Shown here: positions 1-8,687 of the stretch, piece after piece
Position numbering within the stretch: the stretch's first letter is position 1
Layout of the letters: each line of letters starts with the position of its first letter
Source of the DNA: Dyadobacter sp. CY312
GTDB taxonomy: Bacteria; Bacteroidota; Bacteroidia; Cytophagales; Spirosomataceae
Direction: 5' to 3'
Length of the DNA: 64,000 bases
Assembly: GCF_021390535.1 (NCBI RefSeq)
Contig: NZ_JAJUXG010000013.1
Span: 244,071-308,070, forward strand
The notes under the pieces: model-generated
Told to the model about the DNA's origin: nothing
What the model saw: the letters and a program-made list of their open reading frames with translations, nothing else
Database searches by the model: none
Program-made: the position numbers and the translations under genes

Positions 1-2510
1 TGCAGCTTTTCATCATTGCCATAAACGGCCCTCTTGCCATCAGGATCCTTTTTGAAGATGTTGATGAGACGGGTGGCAATACCAACGGCTGCATCCTTAA
101 TCGTCACCAGATTTCCGGAACCTGTTGGATATTCCACCATGAAATCTTCTCCATAGTAAGCATGGAACTTCATCAATGAGTCAAATATAAGGTAATTCAA
201 TGGGAACCAGATTGGACCACGCCAGTTTGAATTTCCTCCCATTATATCCGTCAGAGCCTCCCCAGGCGTGTAATCTACCTGCAATACCTCGCCGTTGATA
301 TAGAACTTGTAAGGGTTCTCTTCATGGTATTTAGACAAAGCCCGCACTCCATAATCTGAAAGGAATTCGCTTTCGTCGAGCATTCGTTTCATGATCATTT
401 TCATCCTGTGTCCACGAAGGATCGAGAGCAAACGGTTTTCTCCTTTTCCTGATTCAAACCAGCGGGAGATCAACCTTGCAAGGTCGGGACGGTTGGCTAA
501 TACCCATTCTACCCTACGCTTGAAAATCGGCATTTTATCCAGGTTCTGCGGATCCAGAATTTCAACAGCGAATAGTGGTATCAGCCCCACAATAGAGCGA
601 ACTTTTAACAGGATACTCTGTCCATTCGGAATGTGGATGACATCATAATAAAACTGATCCTCTTCGTCCCAAAGGCTTATTGAGGAATTTTTGCCACCAA
701 TAGACTCCATAGCTCCCGCAATGTGCAGGAAGTGTTCGAAGAACTTGGAAGCCATATCTTGATAAACTGAGTGCGTCAGTGATATTTCAACTGAGATTCG
801 AAGCATGTTGAGCGTATACATGGCCATCCAGCCGGTTGCATCCGCTTGTTGCAGTTTTCCTCCAAATGGCATTGGCGTAGACCGGTCGAATACACCGATG
901 TTATCCAGCCCAAGGAAGCCGCCACTGAAAATGTTATTTCCTGTATCGTCTTTCTGGTTAACCCACCAGGTAAAGTTCAATAGCAGTTTATGGAATATTT
1001 TTTCAAGAAACTCTATATCCCCTACACCGTTATTCTGTTCCCGGTCAATTTCGTATACTTTCCAGGTGGCCCATCCATGTACAGGCGGGTTCACATCCGA
1101 GAAATTCCACTCGTATGCAGGTATTTGCCCATTTGGGTGCATATAGTATTCCCTAAGCAGTATTTCAAGCTGGCGTTTTGCAAAATCCGCATCCACCCTG
1201 GCCAACGGCACACAGTGAAAAGCCAGATCCCAGGCGGCAAACCATGGATATTCCCATTTATCAGGCATTGAAATAATGTTGGCTGCATACAAATGCTTCC
1301 ATCCCGAGTTCCGCCCCCATTTCCTCCCCTGATTCGGACCTGGCTGGGCAGGATCACCTTTCAGCCATTCATATACATTGTAATAGTAGAATTGTTTACT
1401 CCACAGCATACCCGCATAAGCCTGGCGCTGAATGGATTTCAATTCCGGATCGGTAACATCTTTATGTAGATCGTCATAAAAATCGTCAGCTTCCCGAATA
1501 CGTTTTACGAACAGATCCTCAAATCCACCAAACGGCTCCGAGATCGTGTGATTCACAAAACGCATGCGAAAGGTGGCGCTTTCGCCAGCTTTAATGGTCT
1601 TTGTAAACCGTGCCGATGCTTTGGTACCGATGCTATTTGGATTTACAGTGTTGCTTTTCCCTCCGCTTACAATGTAATCGTTGATACCGTCTTTAGGGAA
1701 AGCTGTTGTGTTGGCAGTATTGTAGAGCTTTTTAAAGTTCGTTTCATTTTCACAAAACAAAAGTTCGTCAGCTTCTTCGAGATACAGATTATACTTGCCG
1801 TGCTTGCGGTGGGTAACTTCAATTAACCGGTGTGAAATACCATTCATCATCGGTTTGTAATTATAAGCTTCATAACCCCATGCCCAGGTATTTCTGAACA
1901 TGATTGTAGGCAAGACAGTGATTGGCGCATCCTTGGGTCCACGGTTAAAAACCGTAACCTTCATCAGAATATCTTCTTCGTCCGCCTTGGCGTGCTCTAT
2001 AAAAATGTCAAAATATTCATTGTTTTCAAAGATGCCCGTATCCATGATCTCATACTCAGGATCTTCCTTTCCTCTCCTTCCATTCTCCTGGCGGAGTTTG
2101 TCGTAAGGAAAAGCCTGCTGTGGATATTTGTAAAGCATTTTGGTGTAAGAGTGTGTAGGCGTACTATCCAGATAGTAATACATTTCCTTCACATCTTCCC
2201 CGTGATTTGATTCCCGGTTGGTAAGACCAAATATTCGTTCTTTGATTAGCTTATCCTGATGGTTCCAGAATGCGAAGGACAAACAAATGTGTTGCTTGTT
2301 ATCTGAAAAACCTCCTATACCATCTTCTCCCCACCGATAGGCTTTCGAATACGCCATTTCGTGTGTAATGTAATTCCAGGCATCTCCATTGCCGCTGTAA
2401 TCCTCACGTACCGTACCCCACTGACGTTCTGATAAATAGGGCCCCCACTTTTTCCATCCCTTATTTTCTTTCTGAAGGCTTAACCTTACTTTTTCAGCGC
2501 CTTGTGCCAT
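1..2510 (-). CDS. MGH1-like (GH63-type) glucosidase, 3' end outside window
   Basis: An open minus-strand frame of 836 codons runs from ATG at 2508-2510 to the window edge without a stop, so the C-terminus is missing. The N-terminus reads MAQGAEKVRLSLQ, followed by WGPYLSERQWGTVREDYSG, a signature of the large bacterial 'glucosidases' with an MGH1-like (alpha/alpha)6 barrel related to GH63. The central WFAAWDLAFH has the acidic residue expected in the catalytic cleft, and GGNSNWRGPIWFPLNYL near the visible end is also typical of the family. There is no signal peptide, so it is probably cytoplasmic and acts on alpha-linked gluco-oligosaccharides such as trehalose-like or storage sugars. The family is seen directly; the substrate is inferred and uncertain. 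It is transcribed alone, divergently from nothing visible. Confidence 0.85.
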   Translation of the reverse strand, partial: MAQGAEKVRLSLQKENKGWKKWGPYLSERQWGTVREDYSGNGDAWNYITHEMAYSKAYRWGEDGIGGFSDNKQHICLSFAFWNHQDKLIKERIFGLTNRESNHGEDVKEMYYYLDSTPTHSYTKMLYKYPQQAFPYDKLRQENGRRGKEDPEYEIMDTGIFENNEYFDIFIEHAKADEEDILMKVTVFNRGPKDAPITVLPTIMFRNTWAWGYEAYNYKPMMNGISHRLIEVTHRKHGKYNLYLEEADELLFCENETNFKKLYNTANTTAFPKDGINDYIVSGGKSNTVNPNSIGTKASARFTKTIKAGESATFRMRFVNHTISEPFGGFEDLFVKRIREADDFYDDLHKDVTDPELKSIQRQAYAGMLWSKQFYYYNVYEWLKGDPAQPGPNQGRKWGRNSGWKHLYAANIISMPDKWEYPWFAAWDLAFHCVPLARVDADFAKRQLEILLREYYMHPNGQIPAYEWNFSDVNPPVHGWATWKVYEIDREQNNGVGDIEFLEKIFHKLLLNFTWWVNQKDDTGNNIFSGGFLGLDNIGVFDRSTPMPFGGKLQQADATGWMAMYTLNMLRISVEISLTHSVYQDMASKFFEHFLHIAGAMESIGGKNSSISLWDEEDQFYYDVIHIPNGQSILLKVRSIVGLIPLFAVEILDPQNLDKMPIFKRRVEWVLANRPDLARLISRWFESGKGENRLLSILRGHRMKMIMKRMLDESEFLSDYGVRALSKYHEENPYKFYINGEVLQVDYTPGEALTDIMGGNSNWRGPIWFPLNYLIFDSLMKFHAYYGEDFMVEYPTGSGNLVTIKDAAVGIATRLINIFKKDPDGKRAVYGNDEKL

Positions 2511-2620
2511 TAATAGTATTAATTTTCTTGATGAATCAATTTGTATGTAAACAACCACAAGATAGAAAGTTGCACATTAAAAACGCCATTACTCTCCGTA
2601 GAAATTACAAATTATTAAAA

Positions 2621-2646
2621 AACCACCCTTATTTTTTCGGGTGGTT
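2621..2646 (-). terminator. Rho-independent terminator of the Ddl-like gene
   Basis: A perfect 8-bp stem (2621-2628 with 2639-2646, AACCACCC/GGGTGGTT) encloses a 10-nt loop. On the minus strand it is followed by a T-rich run, and it lies 34 nt beyond the stop codon of the gene ending at 2680. Confidence 0.8.
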
Positions 2647-2679
2647 CTCTTTTAAAACGTTTGCATTACAATTAATTTT

Positions 2680-4410
2680 TTAAGCTGCTATCCACTCGCT
2701 TACACCTGAGATCTCTTCACGTTTTTCGTATGGGCGAACTTTGTAATCAACATCTCCTGCATAAAAAGCTGTTGTTTTATTTGCTCTCTCCGCAGTTTCT
2801 GACAACAAAGGATGGCGTTCTTCATGAAGCAGAGCCATTACATCTGCGATGTACTCTTTAAACATGAATGGCTTGGGCAGCTGATAATATTTCCCATCAG
2901 CAGCATGAAGAACGGGAACGGCTCTGAATTTCCCTTCCGCACTTATCTGCCCATATTTAAGCCGCGCTGATACATATTGTTCATCAGTCTCTTCAAAAAC
3001 GATACCTTTCACGGGACGAATTGACTCCGTTTCGCTGGTTATACGCTCATCCAGTGAGTACAGCAGTTCACGAAGTTTCCAGGTATTTTTTCCTGTACGG
3101 ATTCTCTCACGTATCGACTGGCGGATGAGGTAGGTAAGTGCCTCTGTAACGTTCAGACCGATTTCTGCCATCTGTTTAAAAATAAACGAGGTGGGCGACA
3201 TACCCGGAATGGTATTCGGATCGTGCAGCACAATGGTTCCATCAGGCGTGAGAAAGCCATCAATTCGCACACACACGTTGATCCCTAATTGCTCAAAAAC
3301 CTGCGCAATAACCTGCTGGATCTCCTGATTTTTGCTTAGTGTTGTATCCACAGGGATGCGTTTGCGGCTTGCTCCTGCTTTATACTTCGCATTGAAATCG
3401 AATACATCAACCAACTTAAGCACTTCGCTCGGAGGTAAAGCAAGTGGTTTCCCGTCTGCAAACTGAATACAGCCACAAGAGAATTCCTGACCATTTACAA
3501 ATTCTTCAATGAGTACCTGATCTTCTGCATTGGAACTGCTTAGAAAAAGTGTATCATTTTCATGTGCAAAATGCCTGTCTAGTTCTTCAATAAGTTGCTG
3601 TGGAAGATAGATGCTTTTACCAGCTAGCACTACCGGAAAACCGATTCCTTCATCCAGATTAGCCATTTTTTGAGCAAATGCCCTTTTCTCATCTGTATTC
3701 AGAGACGTCCAGCTTTCAGCATTCACCTCTATCTGAAAGAAACACTGGTTTACGGCCGCAATAAATTCGTCAAGAGAGTCTTCTTTTACAATAGCAACTC
3801 CGATGGAAGAGCCCTGATGTGGAGCTTTAATTACCAACGGCAACCCGAGGTGTTTTTTCAGCACCTGAAAAAGTAACGGATATTCGTCCGGAATCCACTG
3901 GCTGTAACGTAGTGTCCAGCTCTTTTTTTCCTGCCCGTTGACCAGGGCTATCATGTCATTTTGGAGGATTTTATCGATACCGACTGCCGAACCCATAAGA
4001 CCAGGACCGCTGTAAGGGATTTGGTACCATTCGAGAAGACCCTGTATAGCACCATCTTCACAACCTGGGCCATGCATGGCCAAAAACGCAAATTCGAAGT
4101 GTTCTTTGAATTGGGAAGGCGTAATTTCTATTCCGATATTTGCCGGAACTGGCTCACTGGCAAGCTCCGGATGCGATTCTACGTAAGTACTGAAACCGTC
4201 TTTACGAACATCAGGAGCAGGGTAAAAGTCTCGGATTTGACTGGAATACATGTAGCTGTGTTCCAGTTTAATGAAACGCCCGAAGCTATCTACAAATATC
4301 GGGATAGGCTCAAAGAGCGATTTGTCTAAATATTCAAAGGCGGTTTTCCCGCCTGCGAAAGAAATTTCCCTTTCACGGGAAGGTCCTCCGAAAAACACTC
4401 CAATGCGCAT
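2680..4410 (-). CDS. D-alanine--D-alanine ligase-like ATP-grasp protein, enlarged
   Basis: The 576-aa protein has the Ddl architecture. The N-terminal domain starts RIGVFFGGPSREREIS, followed by AMHGPGCEDGAIQGLLEWYQ (residues 111-130), IPYSGPGLMGSAVGIDK and the ATP-grasp glycine-rich loop HQGSSIGVA (198-206). The metal-site region is VRIDGFLTPDGTIVLHDPNT (381-400), then IPGMSPTS. Canonical Ddl enzymes are about 300-370 aa. This one has an insertion of roughly 70 residues in the ATP-grasp domain (about 225-295) and a C-terminal extension of about 130 residues. The usual Glu of the E-x-N-T-x-P-G-M metal motif is Asp397. It could ligate D-Ala-D-Ala or another amino-acid pair. I expect a separate housekeeping ddl elsewhere in the genome. 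It is the last gene of the minus-strand run after the Nfu-type scaffold. Confidence 0.8.
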   Translation of the reverse strand: MRIGVFFGGPSREREISFAGGKTAFEYLDKSLFEPIPIFVDSFGRFIKLEHSYMYSSQIRDFYPAPDVRKDGFSTYVESHPELASEPVPANIGIEITPSQFKEHFEFAFLAMHGPGCEDGAIQGLLEWYQIPYSGPGLMGSAVGIDKILQNDMIALVNGQEKKSWTLRYSQWIPDEYPLLFQVLKKHLGLPLVIKAPHQGSSIGVAIVKEDSLDEFIAAVNQCFFQIEVNAESWTSLNTDEKRAFAQKMANLDEGIGFPVVLAGKSIYLPQQLIEELDRHFAHENDTLFLSSSNAEDQVLIEEFVNGQEFSCGCIQFADGKPLALPPSEVLKLVDVFDFNAKYKAGASRKRIPVDTTLSKNQEIQQVIAQVFEQLGINVCVRIDGFLTPDGTIVLHDPNTIPGMSPTSFIFKQMAEIGLNVTEALTYLIRQSIRERIRTGKNTWKLRELLYSLDERITSETESIRPVKGIVFEETDEQYVSARLKYGQISAEGKFRAVPVLHAADGKYYQLPKPFMFKEYIADVMALLHEERHPLLSETAERANKTTAFYAGDVDYKVRPYEKREEISGVSEWIAA

Positions 4411-4537
4411 AAATTTATCCTGATTATTTCATTCAAATCGTGACTGCAATATAAGGCAGTATTTGAGATGAATCAATTTCAAGGGTGAATGCACATGAAA
4501 TATTTCGTCAGAAGGCTATTAAAACCTGATCCGGAGA

Positions 4538-4795
4538 TCAGGCTAATGCGGCTACGTTAGACGCAACAACTTTGTTCACGTGGGGAACAGCTTTGCGAAT
4601 CGACTCTTCCAAACCGGCACGGAAAGTCATTGCACTCATTGGGCAGCTTTGGCAAGACCCCTGTAATTCAAGCACAACAGTCATGTCGTCCGTCAGTTCT
4701 ACTAATTTCACATCACCTCCATCTGCATGAAGATAAGGACGTACCGTTTCGAGCGCCTGCTCTATAAGTTCTATTGTTTTTTCTTTCGAATCCAT
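4538..4795 (-). CDS. NifU-like (Nfu) Fe-S scaffold domain protein
   Basis: This 85-aa protein consists only of the NifU C-terminal domain. YLHADGGDVKLVELTDD and CQSCPMSAMTF give the Cys-x-x-Cys pair that binds a [4Fe-4S] cluster for delivery to apoproteins. It acts in the cytoplasm. It lies 64 nt downstream of the Mrp-type ATPase on the same strand. That pairing is common in Bacteroidota and supports a shared role in Fe-S cluster transfer. The length and both cysteines are as expected, so it looks intact. Confidence 0.92.
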   Translation of the reverse strand: MDSKEKTIELIEQALETVRPYLHADGGDVKLVELTDDMTVVLELQGSCQSCPMSAMTFRAGLEESIRKAVPHVNKVVASNVAALA

Positions 4796-4859
4796 TGTAA
4801 AAAAATCTATCTGCTAAGATGCAAAAATTTATCGTTAAAGTCAAAAATACGCTTCGGTC

Positions 4860-5966
4860 TTAAACCTGCAACTCCACGGTACGAGTCTTTTCACGGGAAG
4901 CATTTCTAATCGCAACTTGCTGAGCGAGTGCTTCTGCCGCACCACGGAATGCTTCATTCACGATTTCATTGTTGTTCATAATCGCAGGCTTCCCATTATC
5001 ACCGGCTTCACGAATACTTTGCACAAGCGGAATCTGCCCCAAAACAGGAACTTCAAACTTGTCAGCAAGCAACTGCCCTCCACCTTGTCCAAAAATATGG
5101 TATTTGTGGTCTGGTAATTCGTCCGGAGTAAACCAGGCCATGTTCTCTATAACACCTAAAATCGGCACATTAATCTGAGGCTGACGGAACATCGACAAAC
5201 CTTTTGTAGCATCAGCAAGAGCTACCTTCTGAGGTGTTGTAACAATCACCGCACCTGTAACAGGTACTGTCTGTACGAGTGTAAGATGTATATCACTCGT
5301 GCCGGGAGGAAGGTCAATTAAAAGATAATCTAAATCACCCCAATCAGTATCTCCAAAAAACTGCTTCAATGCCTGACTAGCCATTGGTCCTCTCCACACA
5401 ACCGCGCTGTCGGCAGGTGTAAGGAAACCGATGGATATAATTTTAATCCCGTACTGATGTATCGGGTTGATATAATTTTTACCATTTTTCGGAGTAATGG
5501 TCGGCTGCATGTTTTCTGCTCCAAACATCAACGGCATAGATGGCCCAGAAATATCCGCATCAATGATTCCAACTTTCGCTCCTGAACGATGTAAAGCCAT
5601 TGCAAGATTGGCAGTTACCGTTGACTTACCAACGCCGCCTTTTCCTGATGATATCGCTATCACATTTTTCACTCCCGGTATCATCGGGCCGGCTTGTCTT
5701 GTTGAAGTCACATTGGCAGTCAAATTAACTGTCACTTCCACATCAGGGCTCAGATGCGTATGAATGGCTTCCACACAGCTTCTTCTGATAAGCTCTTTTA
5801 ACGGACACGCAGGTGTGGTTAGTACAACTGTAAACTTAACCTGATTTACACCAACCTCAATGTCACGAATCATATCAAGTGTCACCAGATCCTTTTTCAG
5901 ATCCGGTTCTTCAACAGTGCTTAACGCCTGTAAAACTCTTTCCTTATTAATTGTAAACTCTCCCAT
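4860..5966 (-). CDS. Mrp/NBP35-type Fe-S cluster carrier ATPase
   Basis: The 368-aa protein joins an N-terminal MIP18/DUF59 domain (about residues 5-85, with TPACPLKELI) to a deviant Walker P-loop NTPase domain. GKGGVGKST lies at 108-116, followed by IIDADISGPSMP and DLPPGTSDIHLTL. Family members bind an Fe-S cluster and pass it to apoproteins in an ATP-dependent way. Most Mrp/ApbC proteins carry a C-terminal CxxC that bridges the cluster between subunits. Here the matching stretch reads ENMAWFTPDELPDHKYHIFG and has no cysteine. The cluster may instead bind elsewhere, or the Nfu protein encoded next to it may supply the ligands. The start ATG follows the stop of the upstream GSCFA gene by about 110 nt. 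Confidence 0.93.
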   Translation of the reverse strand: MGEFTINKERVLQALSTVEEPDLKKDLVTLDMIRDIEVGVNQVKFTVVLTTPACPLKELIRRSCVEAIHTHLSPDVEVTVNLTANVTSTRQAGPMIPGVKNVIAISSGKGGVGKSTVTANLAMALHRSGAKVGIIDADISGPSMPLMFGAENMQPTITPKNGKNYINPIHQYGIKIISIGFLTPADSAVVWRGPMASQALKQFFGDTDWGDLDYLLIDLPPGTSDIHLTLVQTVPVTGAVIVTTPQKVALADATKGLSMFRQPQINVPILGVIENMAWFTPDELPDHKYHIFGQGGGQLLADKFEVPVLGQIPLVQSIREAGDNGKPAIMNNNEIVNEAFRGAAEALAQQVAIRNASREKTRTVELQV

Positions 5967-6073
5967 TATACTGATTGCGGATTTCCTGTAAAAGGTTCCA
6001 AATCCCTTTCTTGTTAAATAATATTCGCCACGTCTCCCTCAATACAATGCAACACCAATAATTCCTAATGAGT

Positions 6074-7087
6074 TTATAAAGCTGCCGGAAATTCTCGAAT
6101 TCTTCTTTCAATTTCTTCAAGTTCATCCGAAACATCCGTTGTTGCCGACAACTGCTTCAATCGGGTTCTGACATTTATCAGAAGTTTATACTGGCTAGCT
6201 GTATATCCATGCTGCGGACGATGATTCATTAACTGACCTATGCCCTCCCACTCTTTCATAAACGGATATGTAGCCGGGTTAATGTAGGAATCAGCAAAAG
6301 TACGAAAGATATACTCCTCAGCCACGCTATTCGGGTGAATAAGATCTTCCTCATAGTAGCGGTAATCGCGAAGTTCATCAACCATAATTTCATAGGAAGG
6401 AAAATACTCCGCCTGTACAAACTTTTCAGATAAGCGATGACACAGAAGTCTCAAAGTTGCTTTACTCACCTGATTCAATGGAAGCGTATCCCTGGTGTGC
6501 CGCACGGGACTGACAGTTAAAATGATACGAAGATCCCGACGGAATGAACGTAATTTGTGCATCAATTGCTCAAACGGAATGCTGATCTGATCGGAATGCA
6601 GCAGTTCTTTCACAAAACGGTCGGCAGGAACTTTGTGGCAATTACCTATCAGCGTATTCGCAGCACGATGCCTGTAAGCGTAAGCGGTTCCGAGTGTGAT
6701 AACCAACACATCAGCTGTATTTAAAAAATCCTTCACTTTGGCAAGTTTCTCAACCAACTGATTTTCAAGTCGCTCCCGGCTTGTAGCCCATTGTGACGAG
6801 TGAAAATCATGGTGAAACCATATTTTGTCGGCATCTTCAAAATACAAAGCAGGATTTGGCTTGCGATTCTCCAGCGCAGAATCTAATATTTTACAAATGC
6901 TGATTGGGTTAAAAACGGTACCTAACGGATTGTTTAAAACAGGAAATTTGTAACCAATAAGCTGGCTGCCCATCACCTCCGCAAAACAAGAGCCTATTGT
7001 TAATATTTTTGAGTGTTGATCTATTTTCCAGTCCGGAGTAGATACGGTTACTTCCGTGTGTAGTCTTATCGGCTTCATGTTGTTCAA
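6074..7087 (-). CDS. GSCFA domain protein
   Basis: The 337-aa protein carries ILTIGSCFAEVMG near residue 30, the sequence that names the GSCFA family (SGNH-hydrolase-like proteins common in Bacteroidota and Proteobacteria). VLVITLGTAYAY, ILTVSPVRHTRD and LIHPNSVAEEYI resemble blocks of SGNH/GDSL esterases, where the last His would serve in catalysis. No signal peptide is evident. The substrate is unknown. It is the first gene of the minus-strand run leading to the Mrp and Nfu genes, and is divergent from the DUF6934-like gene at 7211. Confidence 0.85.
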   Translation of the reverse strand: MNNMKPIRLHTEVTVSTPDWKIDQHSKILTIGSCFAEVMGSQLIGYKFPVLNNPLGTVFNPISICKILDSALENRKPNPALYFEDADKIWFHHDFHSSQWATSRERLENQLVEKLAKVKDFLNTADVLVITLGTAYAYRHRAANTLIGNCHKVPADRFVKELLHSDQISIPFEQLMHKLRSFRRDLRIILTVSPVRHTRDTLPLNQVSKATLRLLCHRLSEKFVQAEYFPSYEIMVDELRDYRYYEEDLIHPNSVAEEYIFRTFADSYINPATYPFMKEWEGIGQLMNHRPQHGYTASQYKLLINVRTRLKQLSATTDVSDELEEIERRIREFPAAL

Positions 7088-7172
7088 TCGTGTAGAACTG
7101 CAAAATTAACAGGAAATCCCTAGCGGGCGTGAAAAGTCGGGCATGCAGCTTCTTTATTTACAAAAAATGAAA

Positions 7173-7180
7173 TAGTTTTG
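7173..7180 (+). promoter_or_regulatory. Candidate Bacteroidota -7 box
   Basis: TAGTTTTG matches the Bacteroidota TANNTTTG -7 consensus 31 nt before the ATG at 7211. No good TTTG -33 box is present at 19-21 nt upstream, so the assignment is tentative. Confidence 0.3.
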
Positions 7181-7210
7181 GTAAGAATTCAACACACTAT
7201 CAATTAGATA

Positions 7211-7657
7211 ATGAACGAGGATAGTTATCCCTTCAGGCTATCACGAAACGAGTTTAGATACGAATTTGTTAGTAAAAGTGAGAGAAAAGAAGTCCGCAAA
7301 GTCGTTCTGTTCAGTCAAACAGAATCACCGGAGATTTACAACCTTGCACTCCTTGACCTACTTGAAAATGGGACACTTAGTGATATTTCGGAAACAAATA
7401 ACGAGGATCTGAAAACTGTTCTATCTACAGTTTATAAAATTATTGAAGATTTTTTACATACAAACCCATATTATCTTGTTGTCTTTAGAGGAAGTGATGA
7501 AAGACGGCAGCGCTTATACAGGATTGCAATCAGTAGAGAATTAACAAACCTTTCCAAAAAATATAGAATACTAGGAGTTATTCAGGAAGACATATCTTTA
7601 TTCAAAAAAAATGAGTCTTACGACTTTTATTTGATAGGAAATCATGAAAGCAAATAA
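7211..7657 (+). CDS. DUF6934-like protein
   Basis: The 148-aa soluble protein has the layout I associate with the DUF6934 family of Bacteroidota. There is an N-terminal YPF...F.F.S block, then KVVLFSQ, then a YNLALLDLLENG/NNEDLKTVLSTV core, then VVFRGSDERRQRLYRIAI. No catalytic motif is apparent and the function is unknown. The last 14 nt of the gene overlap the start of a small downstream gene, so the two are probably co-translated. Such small paired genes are often toxin-antitoxin-like, but nothing in the sequence proves that here. Confidence 0.75.
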   Translation: MNEDSYPFRLSRNEFRYEFVSKSERKEVRKVVLFSQTESPEIYNLALLDLLENGTLSDISETNNEDLKTVLSTVYKIIEDFLHTNPYYLVVFRGSDERRQRLYRIAISRELTNLSKKYRILGVIQEDISLFKKNESYDFYLIGNHESK

Positions 7658-7787
7658 AAAAAATGTCCACAAGGAACAACTTAGCGGAGAACAAATAGTC
7701 AAAAAAAAGCTTGACGAAGCAAATGCCATGCTACGTCGAGTTGACCTTTCCAAGATAATTATTACACCAACTAGCAAACAGGGTTAA
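7644..7787 (+). CDS. Small basic protein overlapping the DUF6934-like gene
   Basis: ATG at 7644 opens a 47-codon frame ending in TAA at 7785-7787. The product is MKANKKNVHKEQLSGEQ, then IVKKKLDEANAMLRRVDLSK and IIITPTSKQG. It overlaps the 3' end of the upstream gene by 14 nt, the spacing expected for translational coupling. The sequence is lysine-rich with a likely amphipathic helix (residues 15-32) and matches no family I know. Its position and length suggest a partner of the DUF6934-like protein. It is real only if the pair is conserved elsewhere. Confidence 0.5.
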   Translation: MKANKKNVHKEQLSGEQIVKKKLDEANAMLRRVDLSKIIITPTSKQG

Positions 7788-7796
7788 TTAGCTAAA

Positions 7797-8651
7797 ATGA
7801 TTATGCAATCCATACCTTTAGCACTTTTTATATCCCTTAGCCTGATTGCTATAAACTGTAACGCACAGCAGTTGTTCCCAAAGGCTCCCGCTGCACCTTC
7901 AAAATATGAGTTCGGAAAAACACCAATGTGGCAGGATGAATTCCAATATACCGGCAAACCAGATCCTGCGAAATGGAGCTACGACCTGGGGGACCATGGC
8001 TGGGGCAACCATGAGCTGCAAAACTATACTGACCTTGCAAAAAATGCCCGTGTAGAGGGCGGCAAGCTGATAATTGAGGTGATTAAGGAAAAGTCAGGGA
8101 AAATGGAATATAGCTCGGCCAGACTGATTTCAAAGGGTAAGGGCGATTTCTTATATGGAAAATTTGAGATTAAAGCCAAACTACCGAAAGGAACAGGCAC
8201 GTGGCCGGCCATTTGGATGCTCGCAAGTACCAATACTTACGGAAACAATGGCTGGCCGGACAACGGCGAAATTGACATCATGGAACATGTCGGTTTCGAC
8301 CCAAATCGCATTCATGGTAATGTGCACACGAAGGCTTTTAACCACGCCATAAAAACCAATAAGGGCAACAAGATCATGACCGTCAATGCGGATTCTGAGT
8401 TTCACGTGTATGCGTGCCAGTGGACGCCAGAGGGAATCAGCATCTTGATTGATGGGGTCCAATATTTCAAATTTAAGAAAGAAACCTTCTATTCCTGGGA
8501 AGAATGGCCATTCGACAAACCTTTTCATCTTTTATTAAACATTGCCGTTGGAGGCGATTGGGGAGGTCAGAAAGGCGTGGATGACAGCATCTTCCCTCAA
8601 AAAATGGAGGTGGATTATGTACGGGTTTACCCTTTGGTTGAAAAAAAGTAG
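7797..8651 (+). CDS. Secreted GH16 family beta-glucanase
   Basis: The 284-aa protein has an N-terminal signal peptide (residues 1-23, ending CNAQQ) and one GH16 domain. The retaining active site ExDxxE is GEIDIMEH, with E158 as nucleophile, D160 as helper and E163 as acid/base. WPAIWML and the C-terminal FHLLLNIAVGGDWGG are also family hallmarks. GH16 enzymes of this type usually cleave beta-1,3 or mixed beta-1,3/1,4-glucans such as laminarin. There is no sorting domain, so it is probably periplasmic or released. Two in-frame ATGs (7797 and 7803) are possible starts. No SusCD pair adjoins it. Confidence 0.93.
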   Translation: MIMQSIPLALFISLSLIAINCNAQQLFPKAPAAPSKYEFGKTPMWQDEFQYTGKPDPAKWSYDLGDHGWGNHELQNYTDLAKNARVEGGKLIIEVIKEKSGKMEYSSARLISKGKGDFLYGKFEIKAKLPKGTGTWPAIWMLASTNTYGNNGWPDNGEIDIMEHVGFDPNRIHGNVHTKAFNHAIKTNKGNKIMTVNADSEFHVYACQWTPEGISILIDGVQYFKFKKETFYSWEEWPFDKPFHLLLNIAVGGDWGGQKGVDDSIFPQKMEVDYVRVYPLVEKK

Positions 8652-8656
8652 CTTTG
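8626..8656 (+). promoter_or_regulatory. Candidate promoter of dnaX inside the GH16 gene end
   Basis: TTTA (8626-8629), exactly 19 nt, then TAGCTTTG (8649-8656) fits the Bacteroidota TTTG-N19-TANNTTTG consensus with one mismatch in the -33 box. It lies 32 nt before the dnaX ATG. Confidence 0.5.
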
Positions 8657-8687
8657 AAATTCCAGCGCATGGAAGTAACTTGCGCCC

